Source: Streptococcus sanguinis (GTDB taxonomy: Bacteria; Bacillota; Bacilli; Lactobacillales; Streptococcaceae). Taken from it: a stretch of 64,000 nt of DNA. The position numbers and the translations under genes were made by a program. Below, in pieces: positions 1 to 8,094 of the stretch. A model generated the notes under the pieces. The model was not told the DNA's origin. It made no database searches and was given only the letters and a program-made list of their open reading frames with translations. Location of the stretch: NCBI RefSeq assembly GCF_900635155.1, contig NZ_LR134002.1, forward strand, positions 124,001 through 188,000, written 5' to 3'. Each line of letters begins with the position of its first letter. The first letter of the stretch is position 1.

Positions 1-1015
1 GGCAGAGCAAAAGGTTCAAGTTATGAGTTCTGGCTCTTTGGCCTTGGATATTGCCCTTGGTGCTGGTGGTTACCCTAAGGGACGGATTATTGAAATCTAT
101 GGTCCAGAGTCTTCTGGTAAGACAACCGTTGCTCTTCACGCTGTTGCTCAAGCGCAAAAAGAAGGTGGTATCGCAGCCTTTATCGACGCTGAGCATGCTT
201 TGGATCCGTCATACGCGGCTGCTCTGGGTGTTAATATTGATGAGTTGCTGCTGTCTCAACCTGATTCTGGAGAACAGGGACTGGAAATTGCTGGCAAGCT
301 GATTGACTCAGGGGCGGTGGACTTGGTGGTTGTGGACTCAGTTGCAGCCCTTGTACCGCGTGCAGAAATCGATGGCGATATCGGTGACAGTCATGTCGGC
401 TTGCAGGCTCGGATGATGAGCCAGGCTATGCGCAAACTGTCTGCTTCTATCAACAAAACGAAGACGATTGCGATTTTCATTAACCAGCTGCGCGAAAAAG
501 TTGGCGTTATGTTTGGTAATCCTGAAACAACACCAGGTGGCCGTGCACTGAAGTTCTATGCTTCTGTCCGTCTGGATGTCCGTGGTAATACTCAAATCAA
601 AGGAACTGGTGATGAGAAGGATACCAATGTCGGTAAAGAAACCAAGATCAAGGTCGTTAAAAACAAGGTAGCTCCGCCATTCAAAGAAGCCTTCGTGGAA
701 ATCATGTACGGAGAAGGTATTTCTAAGACAGGTGAGCTGATTAAGATTGCGACTGATTTGGATATCATCAAAAAAGCTGGTGCTTGGTACTCCTACAATG
801 ATGAAAAAATCGGCCAAGGTTCTGAAAATGCTAAGAAGTACTTAGCTGATCATCCAGAAGTCTTTGATGAAATTGACCGTCAGGTTCGTGTCCGCTACGG
901 TTTGATTGATGGAGACGATATGGCAGAAGCGGTTGGCAATAAGGCTGACAGCCCAGTAGAAACGCTGGAAGAAGTGACTCTAGATTTGGACGATGCCATT
1001 GAAATTGAAGAGTAA
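1..1015 (+). CDS. recA: RecA recombinase, 5' end cut by window edge
   Basis: ATP-dependent strand-exchange protein for homologous recombination, SOS activation and, in streptococci, transformation. The open frame runs in from the window edge, so the N-terminal part (by family length about 45-50 residues) lies outside. The Walker A motif GPESSGKT is at about 101-124 and the RecA signature around [14 protein letters not shown] follows near 536-575. The acidic C-terminal tail ([11 protein letters not shown]) ends at a TAA. In streptococci recA usually follows cinA and is induced as a late competence gene; that promoter would lie upstream of the window. Only a weak 4-bp GGTC-gcaa-GACC hairpin follows the stop. 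Identification is secure. Confidence 0.98.
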   Translation, partial: AEQKVQVMSSGSLALDIALGAGGYPKGRIIEIYGPESSGKTTVALHAVAQAQKEGGIAAFIDAEHALDPSYAAALGVNIDELLLSQPDSGEQGLEIAGKLIDSGAVDLVVVDSVAALVPRAEIDGDIGDSHVGLQARMMSQAMRKLSASINKTKTIAIFINQLREKVGVMFGNPETTPGGRALKFYASVRLDVRGNTQIKGTGDEKDTNVGKETKIKVVKNKVAPPFKEAFVEIMYGEGISKTGELIKIATDLDIIKKAGAWYSYNDEKIGQGSENAKKYLADHPEVFDEIDRQVRVRYGLIDGDDMAEAVGNKADSPVETLEEVTLDLDDAIEIEE

Positions 1016-1050
1016 TTTTGCAAAATAGGTCGCAAGACCGATGGTTTTTG

Positions 1051-1059
1051 TGATATAAT
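1051..1059 (+). promoter_or_regulatory. extended -10 promoter of spx
   Basis: TGATATAAT is a perfect extended -10. The -35 is poor. The start codon lies 41 bases downstream, leaving a short leader that contains a 6-bp inverted repeat at 1065-1080. Confidence 0.65.
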
Positions 1060-1100
1060 AGACTACGATATTAGTATCGTGTAGCGAAAGGAGTACTTAC

Positions 1101-1499
1101 ATGATCACAATCTATACTGTCTCAAGTTGTACTAGTTGTAAAAAAGCAAAAACCTGGCTAAACGCTCATCAATTAACTTATAAAGAACAAAATTTAGGAA
1201 AAGAAGGCATCACCAAAGAGGAACTTCTGGATATTTTAACCAAAACAGAAAATGGTATCGCGAGCATTGTTTCATCAAAAAACCGCTATGCTAAAGGTTT
1301 GGGTGTTGACATTGAAGAGTTGAGTGTCAATGAAGTTCTTGACATCATCATGGAGACCCCGCGTATTTTGAAAAGTCCTATCTTAGTGGATGATAAACGT
1401 CTCCAAGTTGGTTACAAAGAAGATGATATCCGTGCTTTTCTGCCACGTTCTGTTCGCAATGTTGAAAATGCAGAAGCTCGTCTGCGGGCAGCTCTCTAA
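1101..1499 (+). CDS. spxA2: Spx-family transcriptional regulator (SpxA2 by position)
   Basis: ArsC-like Spx regulator of 132 residues that binds the RNA polymerase alpha C-terminal domain to change promoter choice during oxidative and envelope stress. The redox switch C10-x-x-C13 (SCTSC) is intact and Gly52, needed for alpha contact in the family, is present (ENGI). The arginine-rich C-terminal half (FLPRSVR) is also as expected. Streptococci carry two Spx paralogues; the copy next to recA is called spxA2 in S. mutans, so that name rests on position. It has its own extended -10 promoter and a strong terminator, so it is probably monocistronic. Confidence 0.93.
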   Translation: MITIYTVSSCTSCKKAKTWLNAHQLTYKEQNLGKEGITKEELLDILTKTENGIASIVSSKNRYAKGLGVDIEELSVNEVLDIIMETPRILKSPILVDDKRLQVGYKEDDIRAFLPRSVRNVENAEARLRAAL

Positions 1500-1516
1500 T
1501 CTTTGAATATAACTGA

Positions 1517-1550
1517 AAGAGTCGGGAAGAGAATCTCGGCTCTTCTTTTT
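1517..1550 (+). terminator. spx terminator
   Basis: A 9-bp stem (AAGAGTCGG with CGGCTCTT plus G-U pairs) and a 10-base loop are followed by CTTTTTGTTT. Confidence 0.85.
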
Positions 1551-1586
1551 GTTTAGGTTGACAGAGGACTTTGGCGACTGGATGGA

Positions 1587-1614
1587 TTGACAAGGAGCAG
1601 AACTGTGATACAAT
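1587..1614 (+). promoter_or_regulatory. promoter of first lipoprotein gene
   Basis: TTGACA, 16-base spacer, then TGATACAAT (extended -10). It sits between the spx terminator and the lipoprotein start. Confidence 0.85.
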
Positions 1615-1634
1615 ATCTCTGAGGAGGATGGAAG

Positions 1635-2207
1635 ATGAAGAAAATTTTATTAGGACTGGGATTGAGTGTGGCACTGTTAGCAGGCTGTGGACATAAAAAG
1701 ACAGAGACGAATTCGAATGCGACTGACAAGAAAGAAATCAGCAATAATCTGCCTATCATTGATAATGCCAAGCAGCAGGAAGTGATTACTCGGACACTTG
1801 TTTTTCCAAAGGATGAACGAGGAAACCAGCAGAGTCAGACAGTGACTTATCAGGGAGAGCATTTTAAACGCTTGGTTATTGAAAGGCTGACTGCGACTGA
1901 TGATGAGATGAAAGAAGCCATCAAGCAAATGGGGCTGGAGGAAGCGCAGAAGTCGCTCAATGAGTCACTGGAGCAGGATGCAGACTATGTGCAGGCTCGT
2001 GGACTTCAAGGCTTCAGCGGCTCAGTGACAATTTTGAATGAGAACGAGCTGAAAATGACTTCCACCTATGACTTTGAGAGTTTGGATATCGAAAAAGCAG
2101 CGTCTATGCCTTATTTTCAAAATCTCAAGCTCAAAGAAATGATTAAGCTGACGCCAGAAGAATATATCAACAATCTCCTGATGAATGGAGCAGAAGAGCA
2201 GAAATAA
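1635..2207 (+). CDS. DUF1307/YehR-like lipoprotein, copy 1
   Basis: Predicted lipoprotein of 190 residues. It has an N-terminal signal peptide with lipobox LLAGC (Cys at about residue 19), a short polar linker, then an alpha/beta domain with the order VTYQGEHFKRLVIE, two helices and a TSTYDFESLDIEKA strand. This pattern resembles the DUF1307 (YehR) family, whose function is unknown. The protein downstream (2313-2855) has the same architecture, so the two are probably an old tandem duplication. Each copy has its own promoter and terminator. It acts outside the membrane; no substrate is known. Confidence 0.8.
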   Translation: MKKILLGLGLSVALLAGCGHKKTETNSNATDKKEISNNLPIIDNAKQQEVITRTLVFPKDERGNQQSQTVTYQGEHFKRLVIERLTATDDEMKEAIKQMGLEEAQKSLNESLEQDADYVQARGLQGFSGSVTILNENELKMTSTYDFESLDIEKAASMPYFQNLKLKEMIKLTPEEYINNLLMNGAEEQK

Positions 2208-2220
2208 GCTGCTCTTTTTT
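2195..2220 (+). terminator. terminator overlapping the stop codon
   Basis: AGAGCAG and CTGCTCT form a 7-bp stem around the TAA stop, followed by a T run. Confidence 0.8.
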
Positions 2221-2251
2221 ATTACATTTTAATGACAGAGTGACAATCAGT

Positions 2252-2281
2252 TTGACAGCGCCGTTTTTATAATGATATGAT
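2252..2281 (+). promoter_or_regulatory. promoter of second lipoprotein gene
   Basis: TTGACA, 18-base spacer, then the extended -10 TGATATGAT. An alternative TATAAT at 2268-2273 is spaced too closely to the -35. Confidence 0.75.
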
Positions 2282-2312
2282 AAAATCAGCTCAATATTGA
2301 AGGAGATAAGAC

Positions 2313-2855
2313 ATGAGAAAATTAATTGTCTTTTTGCTGGCAGCTTTGGCAATCTTAACAGCTTGCAGTCAGCAGTCAAATAACAGTTCATCCTCACAGG
2401 GAGGGGCTGGAAAAGGAGATATTGTCACTAAGTCCTATAAAACTGAGAAGCAATTGGAACATGGAAAAGAAACCAGAATCTTAACAGTCAGCTACAGCGG
2501 ACAGAAGTATGATAAGGTTATCTTGCATGTCAGCAAGGCTATTCCTGACAATATCAAGGAAGCTTTGTCAAAGCAGGATGTTTCCACTGTGAAGAAAGAA
2601 ATGCTGTCTTTGATCGAGGAAGCACTGGGTCTGAAAGAAGTGGTGAATATCACCGGTCTTGACTTGAAAACAGATATGACTGCGGAAGAGATTTCTCTGG
2701 AGATGACTATCGATCCTGAGAATCTAGACTACGAAGCAGCCAAAAAGCTTCCAAACTATGCGCAGCTGTTTGAGCAAATCGAGACCCTGAGTCCAGAAGA
2801 ATTGCTGAACAAGTTTAAGGGAAGCGACGGTGTGGAAGTGCCGTCTTCAAATTAG
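2313..2855 (+). CDS. DUF1307/YehR-like lipoprotein, copy 2
   Basis: Predicted lipoprotein of 180 residues with signal peptide and lipobox LTAC (Cys near residue 18), then a Ser/Asn-rich linker. The folded part (ILTVSYSGQKYDKVILHVSK, two helices, a strand with EISLEMTIDPENLDYEAAKKLP, and a helix ending LSPEELLNKF) matches the preceding lipoprotein segment by segment, including the shared DYEAAKKLP / DIEKAASMP turn. Start ATG is preceded by GAAGGAG. Function unknown; DUF1307-like by pattern only. Confidence 0.8.
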   Translation: MRKLIVFLLAALAILTACSQQSNNSSSSQGGAGKGDIVTKSYKTEKQLEHGKETRILTVSYSGQKYDKVILHVSKAIPDNIKEALSKQDVSTVKKEMLSLIEEALGLKEVVNITGLDLKTDMTAEEISLEMTIDPENLDYEAAKKLPNYAQLFEQIETLSPEELLNKFKGSDGVEVPSSN

Positions 2856-2864
2856 GAAGTTTCC

Positions 2865-2894
2865 ATCCAGTTCTCTGAAGAGAGCTGGATTTTT
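2865..2894 (+). terminator. terminator after lipoprotein 2
   Basis: ATCCAGTTCT pairs with AGAGCTGGAT around a short loop and is followed by TTTTTG. Confidence 0.85.
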
Positions 2895-2973
2895 GCTGGA
2901 TTTCAGAGCCAGACTTCGGACAAATATTAGCTAAAGTTTATTGAAGAATTAGGAGAATTCGGGTGAATTAAAT

Positions 2974-3002
2974 TTGTGAAAAGCCTATAATTATGCTATA
3001 AT
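2974..3002 (+). promoter_or_regulatory. promoter of ireB-ruvX operon
   Basis: TTGTGA, 17-base spacer, extended -10 TGCTATAAT, located 31 bases before the GTG start of ireB. Confidence 0.85.
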
Positions 3003-3032
3003 AGGGATATTCTAAAGAAAGAGGGTGTAATT

Positions 3033-3299
3033 GTGGGATTTACAGATGAAACAGTACGTTTTAATCTCGATGATTCAAATAAAAAGGAAATTAGCGAGAC
3101 TTTGACCGATGTCTACAAGTCGCTCAATGAAAAAGGATACAATCCAATCAATCAAATCGTGGGATACGTACTCAGTGGCGATCCTGCGTACGTACCTCGC
3201 TATAACAACGCCCGCAATCAAATCCGCAAATATGAGCGCGATGAGATTGTCGAGGAGTTGGTTCGTTATTATTTGAAAGGACAAGGCGTCGATCTCTAA
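3033..3299 (+). CDS. ireB: IreB family (DUF965) regulatory phosphoprotein
   Basis: Small cytosolic protein of 88 residues matching the conserved IreB/YrzL family over its whole length ([14 protein letters not shown] start; [20 protein letters not shown] core). In Enterococcus IreB is a substrate of the PASTA kinase IreK and modulates cephalosporin tolerance; the threonines near the N-terminus (T4, T7) correspond to the phosphorylated region, a transfer by homology. The start is GTG with upstream AGAGGG. Its TAA overlaps the ATG of ruvX by one base, so the two are translationally coupled. Confidence 0.93.
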   Translation: MGFTDETVRFNLDDSNKKEISETLTDVYKSLNEKGYNPINQIVGYVLSGDPAYVPRYNNARNQIRKYERDEIVEELVRYYLKGQGVDL

Positions 3300-3718
3300 T
3301 GAGAATTATGGGATTAGATGTGGGCTCGAAAACGGTTGGGGTTGCCATTAGTGATCCTCTTGGTTTTACGGCTCAAGGACTGGAGATTATTCCGATTCAT
3401 GAAGATAAGGGCGAATTTGGCCTAGAGCGCTTGGGCGAGCTGGTTAAAGAGTATAAGGTTGATAAGTTTGTTATTGGCCTGCCTAAGAATATGAACAATA
3501 CCAGCGGACCTCGAGTGGAGGCCAGTCAGGCTTATGGCCAGCGGGTTGCTGAGCTTTTTGGTCTGCCGGTTGACTATCAGGATGAGCGTCTGACGACGGT
3601 GGCTGCTGAGCGCATGCTGGTGGAGCAGGCGGACATTAGCCGCAGCAAGCGCAAGAAAGTTATTGATAAGCTAGCCGCACAGCTGATTTTGCAGAATTAT
3701 CTGGATCGAAATTTTTAG
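3299..3718 (+). CDS. ruvX: RuvX/YqgF Holliday junction resolvase-like nuclease
   Basis: RNase H-fold protein of 139 residues. The N-terminal [19 protein letters not shown] carries the first catalytic Asp in beta-1, VIGLPKNMN is the second strand, DERLTT contains the conserved Glu/Arg, and the C-terminal [14 protein letters not shown] carries the last acidic residue. The family acts in 16S rRNA 5'-end maturation (YqgF) and was proposed as an alternative resolvase. It is coupled to ireB and followed after 24 bases by the DUF1292 gene, an arrangement common in Firmicutes. Confidence 0.93.
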   Translation: MRIMGLDVGSKTVGVAISDPLGFTAQGLEIIPIHEDKGEFGLERLGELVKEYKVDKFVIGLPKNMNNTSGPRVEASQAYGQRVAELFGLPVDYQDERLTTVAAERMLVEQADISRSKRKKVIDKLAAQLILQNYLDRNF

Positions 3719-3742
3719 AAAAGAAATGAAGGAGACACTAGT

Positions 3743-4054
3743 ATGACACATGATCATAACCATGACCACGAGCATGAAGAGCGTGAATTAATCACCTTGG
3801 TTGACGAGCAAGGGAACGAAACTTTATTTGAAATTCTTTTGACCATTGATGGTAAGGAAGAGTTTGGCAAGAATTATGTTCTTTTGATTCCGGCTAATGC
3901 GGAAGAAGATGAGAACGGTGAAGTAGAGATTCAAGCTTATTCCTTTACTGAAAATGAAGATGGCACAGAAGGCGACCTGCAGCCAATCCCAGAAGACTCA
4001 GATGCTGAATGGGATATGATTGAGGAAGTCTTCAACAGCTTTATGGAAGAGTAA
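3743..4054 (+). CDS. DUF1292 (YrzB-like) acidic protein
   Basis: Very acidic 103-residue cytosolic protein. The N-terminus is a His/Asp/Glu run ([12 protein letters not shown]), which suggests metal binding but is not diagnostic. The rest ([48 protein letters not shown]) is the DUF1292 pattern. Family function unknown. Good ribosome site (AAGGAGA). It is the third gene of the ireB-ruvX operon. Confidence 0.9.
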   Translation: MTHDHNHDHEHEERELITLVDEQGNETLFEILLTIDGKEEFGKNYVLLIPANAEEDENGEVEIQAYSFTENEDGTEGDLQPIPEDSDAEWDMIEEVFNSFMEE

Positions 4055-4128
4055 GACTGGCCTAGTCTCGTTTCCAGAAATGGACAAGTGTGGGCGAAAA
4101 GCTAGCTAAACTTGACAGAAGAAGGAAG

Positions 4129-4149
4129 TAGCCAAGGCTCGGCTATTTT
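4129..4149 (+). terminator. weak terminator after DUF1292 gene
   Basis: TAGCC, 7-base loop, GGCTA then TTTTC: a 5-bp stem, so efficiency is doubtful. Confidence 0.45.
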
Positions 4150-4172
4150 CTATCTCGTATCATAAACATTAG

Positions 4173-4225
4173 AAAGAGGAGCGAGTTGCAATTCAGATTT
4201 GAGTTCTGCTTCGCTGCTCTTTTTT
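4173..4225 (+). terminator. long hairpin with T run just before folC
   Basis: AAAGAG-G-AGCGA (4173-4184) pairs with TCGCT-G-CTCTTT (4211-4222) with one mismatch. The loop can form a second 6-bp stem (AATTCA/TGAGTT). A T run follows and ends 10 bases before the folC ATG. It is either the real end of the upstream operon or an attenuator of folC. Confidence 0.6.
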
Positions 4226-4235
4226 GGGTAAGAAA

Positions 4236-5468
4236 ATGAATGAAATTGAAGAATGGCTGAACAGCCGAATTGGTCTAAACTTTCGTTCGGGTCTAGGGCG
4301 CATGCAGCAGGCGGTGACTCTTTTGGGGAATCCTGAGCGGAGCTATCCAACGATTCATGTAACTGGTACAAATGGCAAAGGTTCTACTATTGCTTTTATG
4401 CGTCAGCTGTTTGCGGGGCATGGTCGCAAGACAGGAAGTTTTACCTCGCCTCACATGATTAGTATTCATGATCGGATTTGTATCAACGGTCAACCGATTG
4501 CTTCGGCTGACTTTATCCGTCTAGGTCAGCAAGTGCAAAAGATGGAGCAAGAACTGCTCAAAAGCCATGACCAGCTGTCCTATTTTGAAATTCTGACCTT
4601 GATTGCTTTTCTCTATTTCAAGGAGCAGGCAGTGGATTTGGCCTTGATTGAGGTGGGGATTGGCGGACTCTTGGACACGACTAATGTCATTAGGGGAGAT
4701 ATTGCGGTCATCAGCTCTGTGGGCTTGGACCATCAGGAGACTCTGGGAAGGAGCTTGACGGCGATTGCGGAGCAAAAGGCAGGGATTTTCAAGCCGGGGC
4801 AGCCAGCGGTCATCGGACCACTGCCAGAGGAAGCGCGATTGGTTTGTGAGCAGCGAGCACAGGAGCTGGGAATAGAACTCTATCAGTATGGTCGCGATTT
4901 TTCTCTGGCAAATCAGTCTTTTTCCAATTCGACTATGACCCTATCCAATCTTGAACTGGGACTTAAGGGAGGCTATCAGGAGGAAAATGCAGCGCTGGCC
5001 CTGCAGGCATTCCTGCTCTTCATGCAGCAGCAAGGCTGGGAAATAGATTCTGCTAGGATTCGGACAGCCTTGCAGGAGACTTGTTGGGCAGGGCGTTTGG
5101 AAGAAGCCAGTCCAGGTATTTATCTAGATGGGGCTCATAATCTACCTGCGCTGAAAAGGTTAGTAGAGTTTATCCAGAGCCAGAATGACAAAGAGTGCCT
5201 GCTTCTTTTCGGTGCTCTCAAGCGTAAGGACTATAGCGCTATGCTGGCTTATCTGCGAGAGGCTCTGCCAGATGTTAAGTTGACGGTTACTTCCTTTTCT
5301 GATGGAGATTCCCTTAGTCGAGCTGAAGTGGAAGGCTTCTTCTACATAGAGGATTATCGGCAGCTTATTCAGAATTTTAAGGAGAGGCAAAACGATAATC
5401 AGCTGCTTTTCATTACGGGCTCTCTCTATTTTATTGCAGAAGTCAGAGCTTATTTGACAAGTTTATAA
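4236..5468 (+). CDS. folC: Folylpolyglutamate/dihydrofolate synthase
   Basis: Mur-ligase-fold enzyme of 410 residues that adds glutamate to folates (and, in bifunctional members, to dihydropteroate) in the cytosol. P-loop TGTNGKGST at residues 43-51; SVGLDHQETLG and AEQKAGIFKPG are the central ligase motifs; YLDGAHNLPAL is the C-terminal-domain motif. An in-frame TTG at 4224 is possible, but ATG 4236 (MNEIEEWL) matches the usual family N-terminus. The ribosome site is weak (GGGTAAG) and directly follows a terminator-like hairpin, which is unusual for an essential metabolic gene. Confidence 0.93.
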   Translation: MNEIEEWLNSRIGLNFRSGLGRMQQAVTLLGNPERSYPTIHVTGTNGKGSTIAFMRQLFAGHGRKTGSFTSPHMISIHDRICINGQPIASADFIRLGQQVQKMEQELLKSHDQLSYFEILTLIAFLYFKEQAVDLALIEVGIGGLLDTTNVIRGDIAVISSVGLDHQETLGRSLTAIAEQKAGIFKPGQPAVIGPLPEEARLVCEQRAQELGIELYQYGRDFSLANQSFSNSTMTLSNLELGLKGGYQEENAALALQAFLLFMQQQGWEIDSARIRTALQETCWAGRLEEASPGIYLDGAHNLPALKRLVEFIQSQNDKECLLLFGALKRKDYSAMLAYLREALPDVKLTVTSFSDGDSLSRAEVEGFFYIEDYRQLIQNFKERQNDNQLLFITGSLYFIAEVRAYLTSL

Positions 5469-5469
5469 A

Positions 5470-5499
5470 TTGACCGCCAGAGTCCCGCTTTGGTACAAT
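5470..5499 (+). promoter_or_regulatory. promoter of Ser-rich lipoprotein gene
   Basis: TTGACC, 18-base spacer, extended -10 TGGTACAAT. It starts right at the folC stop. Confidence 0.8.
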
Positions 5500-5525
5500 A
5501 AAGACAGAAGAAAAAGGAGAATACT

Positions 5526-6005
5526 ATGGCAATTTCTAAAAAGTTAATCTTTTCAGGTCTAACTGCTACGGTTATTTTGGCCTTGGCAGCTTGCGGTTCT
5601 AATCAGAACCAGACGTCACCTTCCTCTCAGTCTCAGTCAGTTGCTTCCAGCAAGCCAGCGGAGTCTTCGTCGGTAGCTAGCTCGTCTAGTGCTGCCAATA
5701 GTAGCTCATCTGCTTCAGCATCCTCTTCTGAGCAAGCAGCCAATGGCGAGCTTGATGGCAGCTATCAGACAAGTCATGAAGGCGATCAACTGACCTTACA
5801 GATTTCAGGAACTACTGGCCAGCTGACCAAGGTCGAGGCGGATGGTGAGCAGGAAATTGAACAGGTTCAAATTGATGCTACCAACCAGACGATGGTCATT
5901 GGAGATGATGTCAAGCGCTATCGAATTGAGGGCAATCAGTTGACTATCGAGGACCTTTCCCAAGAGCCTTATGATGATGACACACTGATCTTTACAAAAC
6001 AATGA
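5526..6005 (+). CDS. Ser-rich lipoprotein of unknown function
   Basis: Predicted lipoprotein of 159 residues. Signal peptide with lipobox LAAC (Cys near residue 23), then about 45 residues of Ser/Ala/Gln linker (SSSVASSSSAANSSSS), then a small beta-rich domain with alternating hydrophobics (GSYQTSHEGDQLTLQISG, TMVIGDDVKRYRIEGNQLTIE). The domain looks like a compact beta-barrel of the kind attached to streptococcal lipoproteins; I do not recognise a named family. Monocistronic, with clear promoter and terminator. Confidence 0.8.
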   Translation: MAISKKLIFSGLTATVILALAACGSNQNQTSPSSQSQSVASSKPAESSSVASSSSAANSSSSASASSSEQAANGELDGSYQTSHEGDQLTLQISGTTGQLTKVEADGEQEIEQVQIDATNQTMVIGDDVKRYRIEGNQLTIEDLSQEPYDDDTLIFTKQ

Positions 6006-6011
6006 TGAAAG

Positions 6012-6040
6012 AGCCCTGTCTTGAATAGGGCTTTTCCTTT
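6012..6040 (+). terminator. terminator after Ser-rich lipoprotein
   Basis: AGCCCT and AGGGCT form the stem, followed by TTTCCTTTT. Confidence 0.85.
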
Positions 6041-6141
6041 TATCGGTTCTAATCTTTCAGTGAAATTCTTAGGATAGTAGTATTCAAAAGCTGTGCTTAG
6101 ATTTTCATCGGTTAGAAATATAGTTTGCATTGATATAAACG

Positions 6142-6170
6142 TTGTTTTAAGGCAGTTTTACTGCTATACT
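6142..6170 (+). promoter_or_regulatory. cls promoter
   Basis: TTGTTT, 17-base spacer, extended -10 TGCTATACT, 29 bases before the start codon. Confidence 0.75.
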
Positions 6171-6199
6171 AGAATATATGCAATGAGATAGGAGAGTGT

Positions 6200-7735
6200 A
6201 TGACTTTCAGGAAATTCCGCTTATTAATGTCAAAATACGGTTTCAGCATCATTATTATGCTATTGGAGCTGGTCTTTGTCTTTGTTGCGTTTTTCTATTT
6301 TAATGAGATTGCACCCAACTGGCTGTCAGTGGCGATGATTGTTTTCCTGTATATTGGGACCATTTTAGCTATTGTCAACCGCAATATGCCGCCCGAGAGT
6401 AAGGTGACCTGGCTTTTGATTGCCGTGGTGCCGGTCTTTGGTTTCCTGCTCTATCTGATGTTTGGCGAGCGACGACTGTCTAAAAAAGAAATGATTCAGC
6501 TGGAAAATATGGACTCTATGAAATTTCGAGAGGACAATAGCTATGATCTACGTGTCCAGCTGAAACAGGAAAACAAGTCAGCCTACGGTATTATCAAATC
6601 ACTGCTGAGTATGGACAATAATGCGGATGTCTATGACGGTACAGCTTCTCGCTATTTTCCCATCGGTGAGGAGATGTTTGAGGCCATGCTGGCTGACCTG
6701 CGGGCTGCTGAGAAATTCATTTTTCTGGAATTTTATATCATCGATGAAGGGCTGATGTGGGACAGTGTTCTAGAAATCTTGGTCGAAAAAGCTGCGCAAG
6801 GCGTTGAAGTCAAGCTGCTCTATGATGATATTGGCTGCATGGCTACTTTGCCTGGTGATTATACGCGTAAGCTGCGCAAGATGGGCATAGAGGCTTATAA
6901 GTTTAACAAGGTGATTCCGCGAATGACGGTATCCTATAACAACCGTGACCACCGCAAGATTTTGGTCATTGACGGCCAGGTTGGCTATACTGGCGGTATC
7001 AATCTGGCTGACGAGTACATCAATCATATCGTTCGTTTTGGACACTGGAAAGATGGCGGTGTGCGCTTGGAAGGTCGGGCGGTCAAGGCACTGACGCGGC
7101 TCTTTCTCATGAACTGGTATATCAACCGCGGGGAAATCACAGACTTTGACAAGTACCATCTGGAAAATAAAGCTGTCGAAGGCAGAGGTCTTTACATTCC
7201 CTATGGCAGCGGGCCTAAGCCCATTTATAAGGGTCAGGTTGGCAAAACAGTCTATCAAAATATTATCAGTCAGGCTACGGACTATGTCTACATTACCACG
7301 CCTTATCTGATTATTGATTATGACCTGACGGAGGATATTAAGAATGCTGCTATGCGGGGAGTGGATGTCCGCATCGTGACACCTTTCATTCCGGACAAGA
7401 AGCTGATTCAGATTGTTACCCGTGGAGCCTACCCAGATCTGATGGAGGCAGGGGTTAAAATCTTTGAGTACACGCCAGGGTTTATCCATAGCAAGAATGT
7501 GGTGGCTGATGATGAATTTGCTGTGGTAGGGACGATTAACTTTGACTACCGCAGTCTGGTGCACCATTATGAAAATGCAGTCCTGATGTACCATACGGAG
7601 AGTATCCCAGCTATCAAGGAAGATTTTGAAGCAATTTTTGAGGCTTCTGAGGAAATTCTTCCTGAAAATCTCGATAGCAGCTGGTATCGTCGCTTTATCA
7701 AAGAAATCATGCAGCTCTTTGCACCTATGCTCTAA
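6200..7735 (+). CDS. cls: Cardiolipin synthase
   Basis: Membrane phospholipase-D-type enzyme of 511 residues that condenses two phosphatidylglycerols to cardiolipin. Two N-terminal transmembrane helices (about residues 10-35 and 40-60, plus a short third segment near 70-85) precede two PLD domains. The HKD motifs are HRKILVIDG...GGINLADEY (around residue 251) and HSKNVVADDEFAVVGTINFD (around residue 430). Length and order match the Firmicute ClsA family. Ribosome site AGGAGAG. It is transcribed alone between its promoter and a strong terminator. Confidence 0.95.
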   Translation: MTFRKFRLLMSKYGFSIIIMLLELVFVFVAFFYFNEIAPNWLSVAMIVFLYIGTILAIVNRNMPPESKVTWLLIAVVPVFGFLLYLMFGERRLSKKEMIQLENMDSMKFREDNSYDLRVQLKQENKSAYGIIKSLLSMDNNADVYDGTASRYFPIGEEMFEAMLADLRAAEKFIFLEFYIIDEGLMWDSVLEILVEKAAQGVEVKLLYDDIGCMATLPGDYTRKLRKMGIEAYKFNKVIPRMTVSYNNRDHRKILVIDGQVGYTGGINLADEYINHIVRFGHWKDGGVRLEGRAVKALTRLFLMNWYINRGEITDFDKYHLENKAVEGRGLYIPYGSGPKPIYKGQVGKTVYQNIISQATDYVYITTPYLIIDYDLTEDIKNAAMRGVDVRIVTPFIPDKKLIQIVTRGAYPDLMEAGVKIFEYTPGFIHSKNVVADDEFAVVGTINFDYRSLVHHYENAVLMYHTESIPAIKEDFEAIFEASEEILPENLDSSWYRRFIKEIMQLFAPML

Positions 7736-7770
7736 GGCCAGAGGTGGGCAAATTCTGCAGCAATATACAG

Positions 7771-7803
7771 AAAATCTGAGGCAGAAGTCTCAGATTTTTT
7801 GCT
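7771..7803 (+). terminator. cls terminator
   Basis: AAAATCTGAG (7771-7780) pairs perfectly with CTCAGATTTT (7789-7798) and is followed by TT. Confidence 0.9.
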
Positions 7804-7880
7804 TGTGCTTTTGCGAATCGCGCTGAGAGATGTTCTTGTTGTTCTCACTTTTATATGGGTACGGATTTTTGCTCTGTTTT

Positions 7881-7888
7881 TACGAATG
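7881..7888 (+). promoter_or_regulatory. candidate ComX (SigX) cin-box
   Basis: TACGAATG preceded by a T-rich run matches 7 of 8 bases of the streptococcal late-competence box TACGAATA. It lies 25 bases upstream of a small ORF with a ribosome site. No vegetative -10 is evident there. Confidence 0.55.
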
Positions 7889-7912
7889 TAAAAAATAAAG
7901 GAATTTTTTAAG

Positions 7913-8056
7913 ATGACAATGGAGAAAATTTCCAGTCAGCCGCTTGCTTATGAAACGAGAGAATATCGCTGTTTTCGGGAATTGGAGGAGCTGGCTAGGA
8001 ACTATAATGCTCAGAAGAAGAGTCAAGAGAAAGCTGACAGGAGGACAGGAATTTGA
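7913..8056 (+). CDS. small 47-aa protein, candidate late competence gene (ccs4-like position)
   Basis: A 47-codon ORF (begins MTMEKISSQPLAYETREY, ends KADRRTGI) with AAGGAA eight bases before the ATG. It is charged, without signal peptide or membrane segment; residues 14-35 could form one amphipathic helix. A ComX-type cin-box lies just upstream. As I recall, pneumococcus has the competence-induced gene ccs4 between cls and the gene before nrdD, which is this position. The vegetative promoter of the next gene overlaps its 3' end. The coding call rests on ribosome site, position and cin-box; function unknown. Confidence 0.5.
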   Translation: MTMEKISSQPLAYETREYRCFRELEELARNYNAQKKSQEKADRRTGI

Positions 8057-8062
8057 TATACT
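8034..8062 (+). promoter_or_regulatory. promoter of polytopic membrane protein
   Basis: CTGACA, 17-base spacer, extended -10 TGATATACT. Transcription would start near 8069, after the upstream in-frame ATG at 8065, so the gene must start at 8095. Confidence 0.75.
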
Positions 8063-8094
8063 AGATGGGACTGATATCAAGGAGAATATTTTAT

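Noticed and set aside
4112..4117. TTGACA as a -35 for folC
   Set aside because: No -10 at suitable spacing.
6770..7594. Long open frame on the minus strand inside cls (274 codons)
   Set aside because: It lies fully inside a clear cardiolipin synthase gene, has no ribosome site and shows no protein family pattern.
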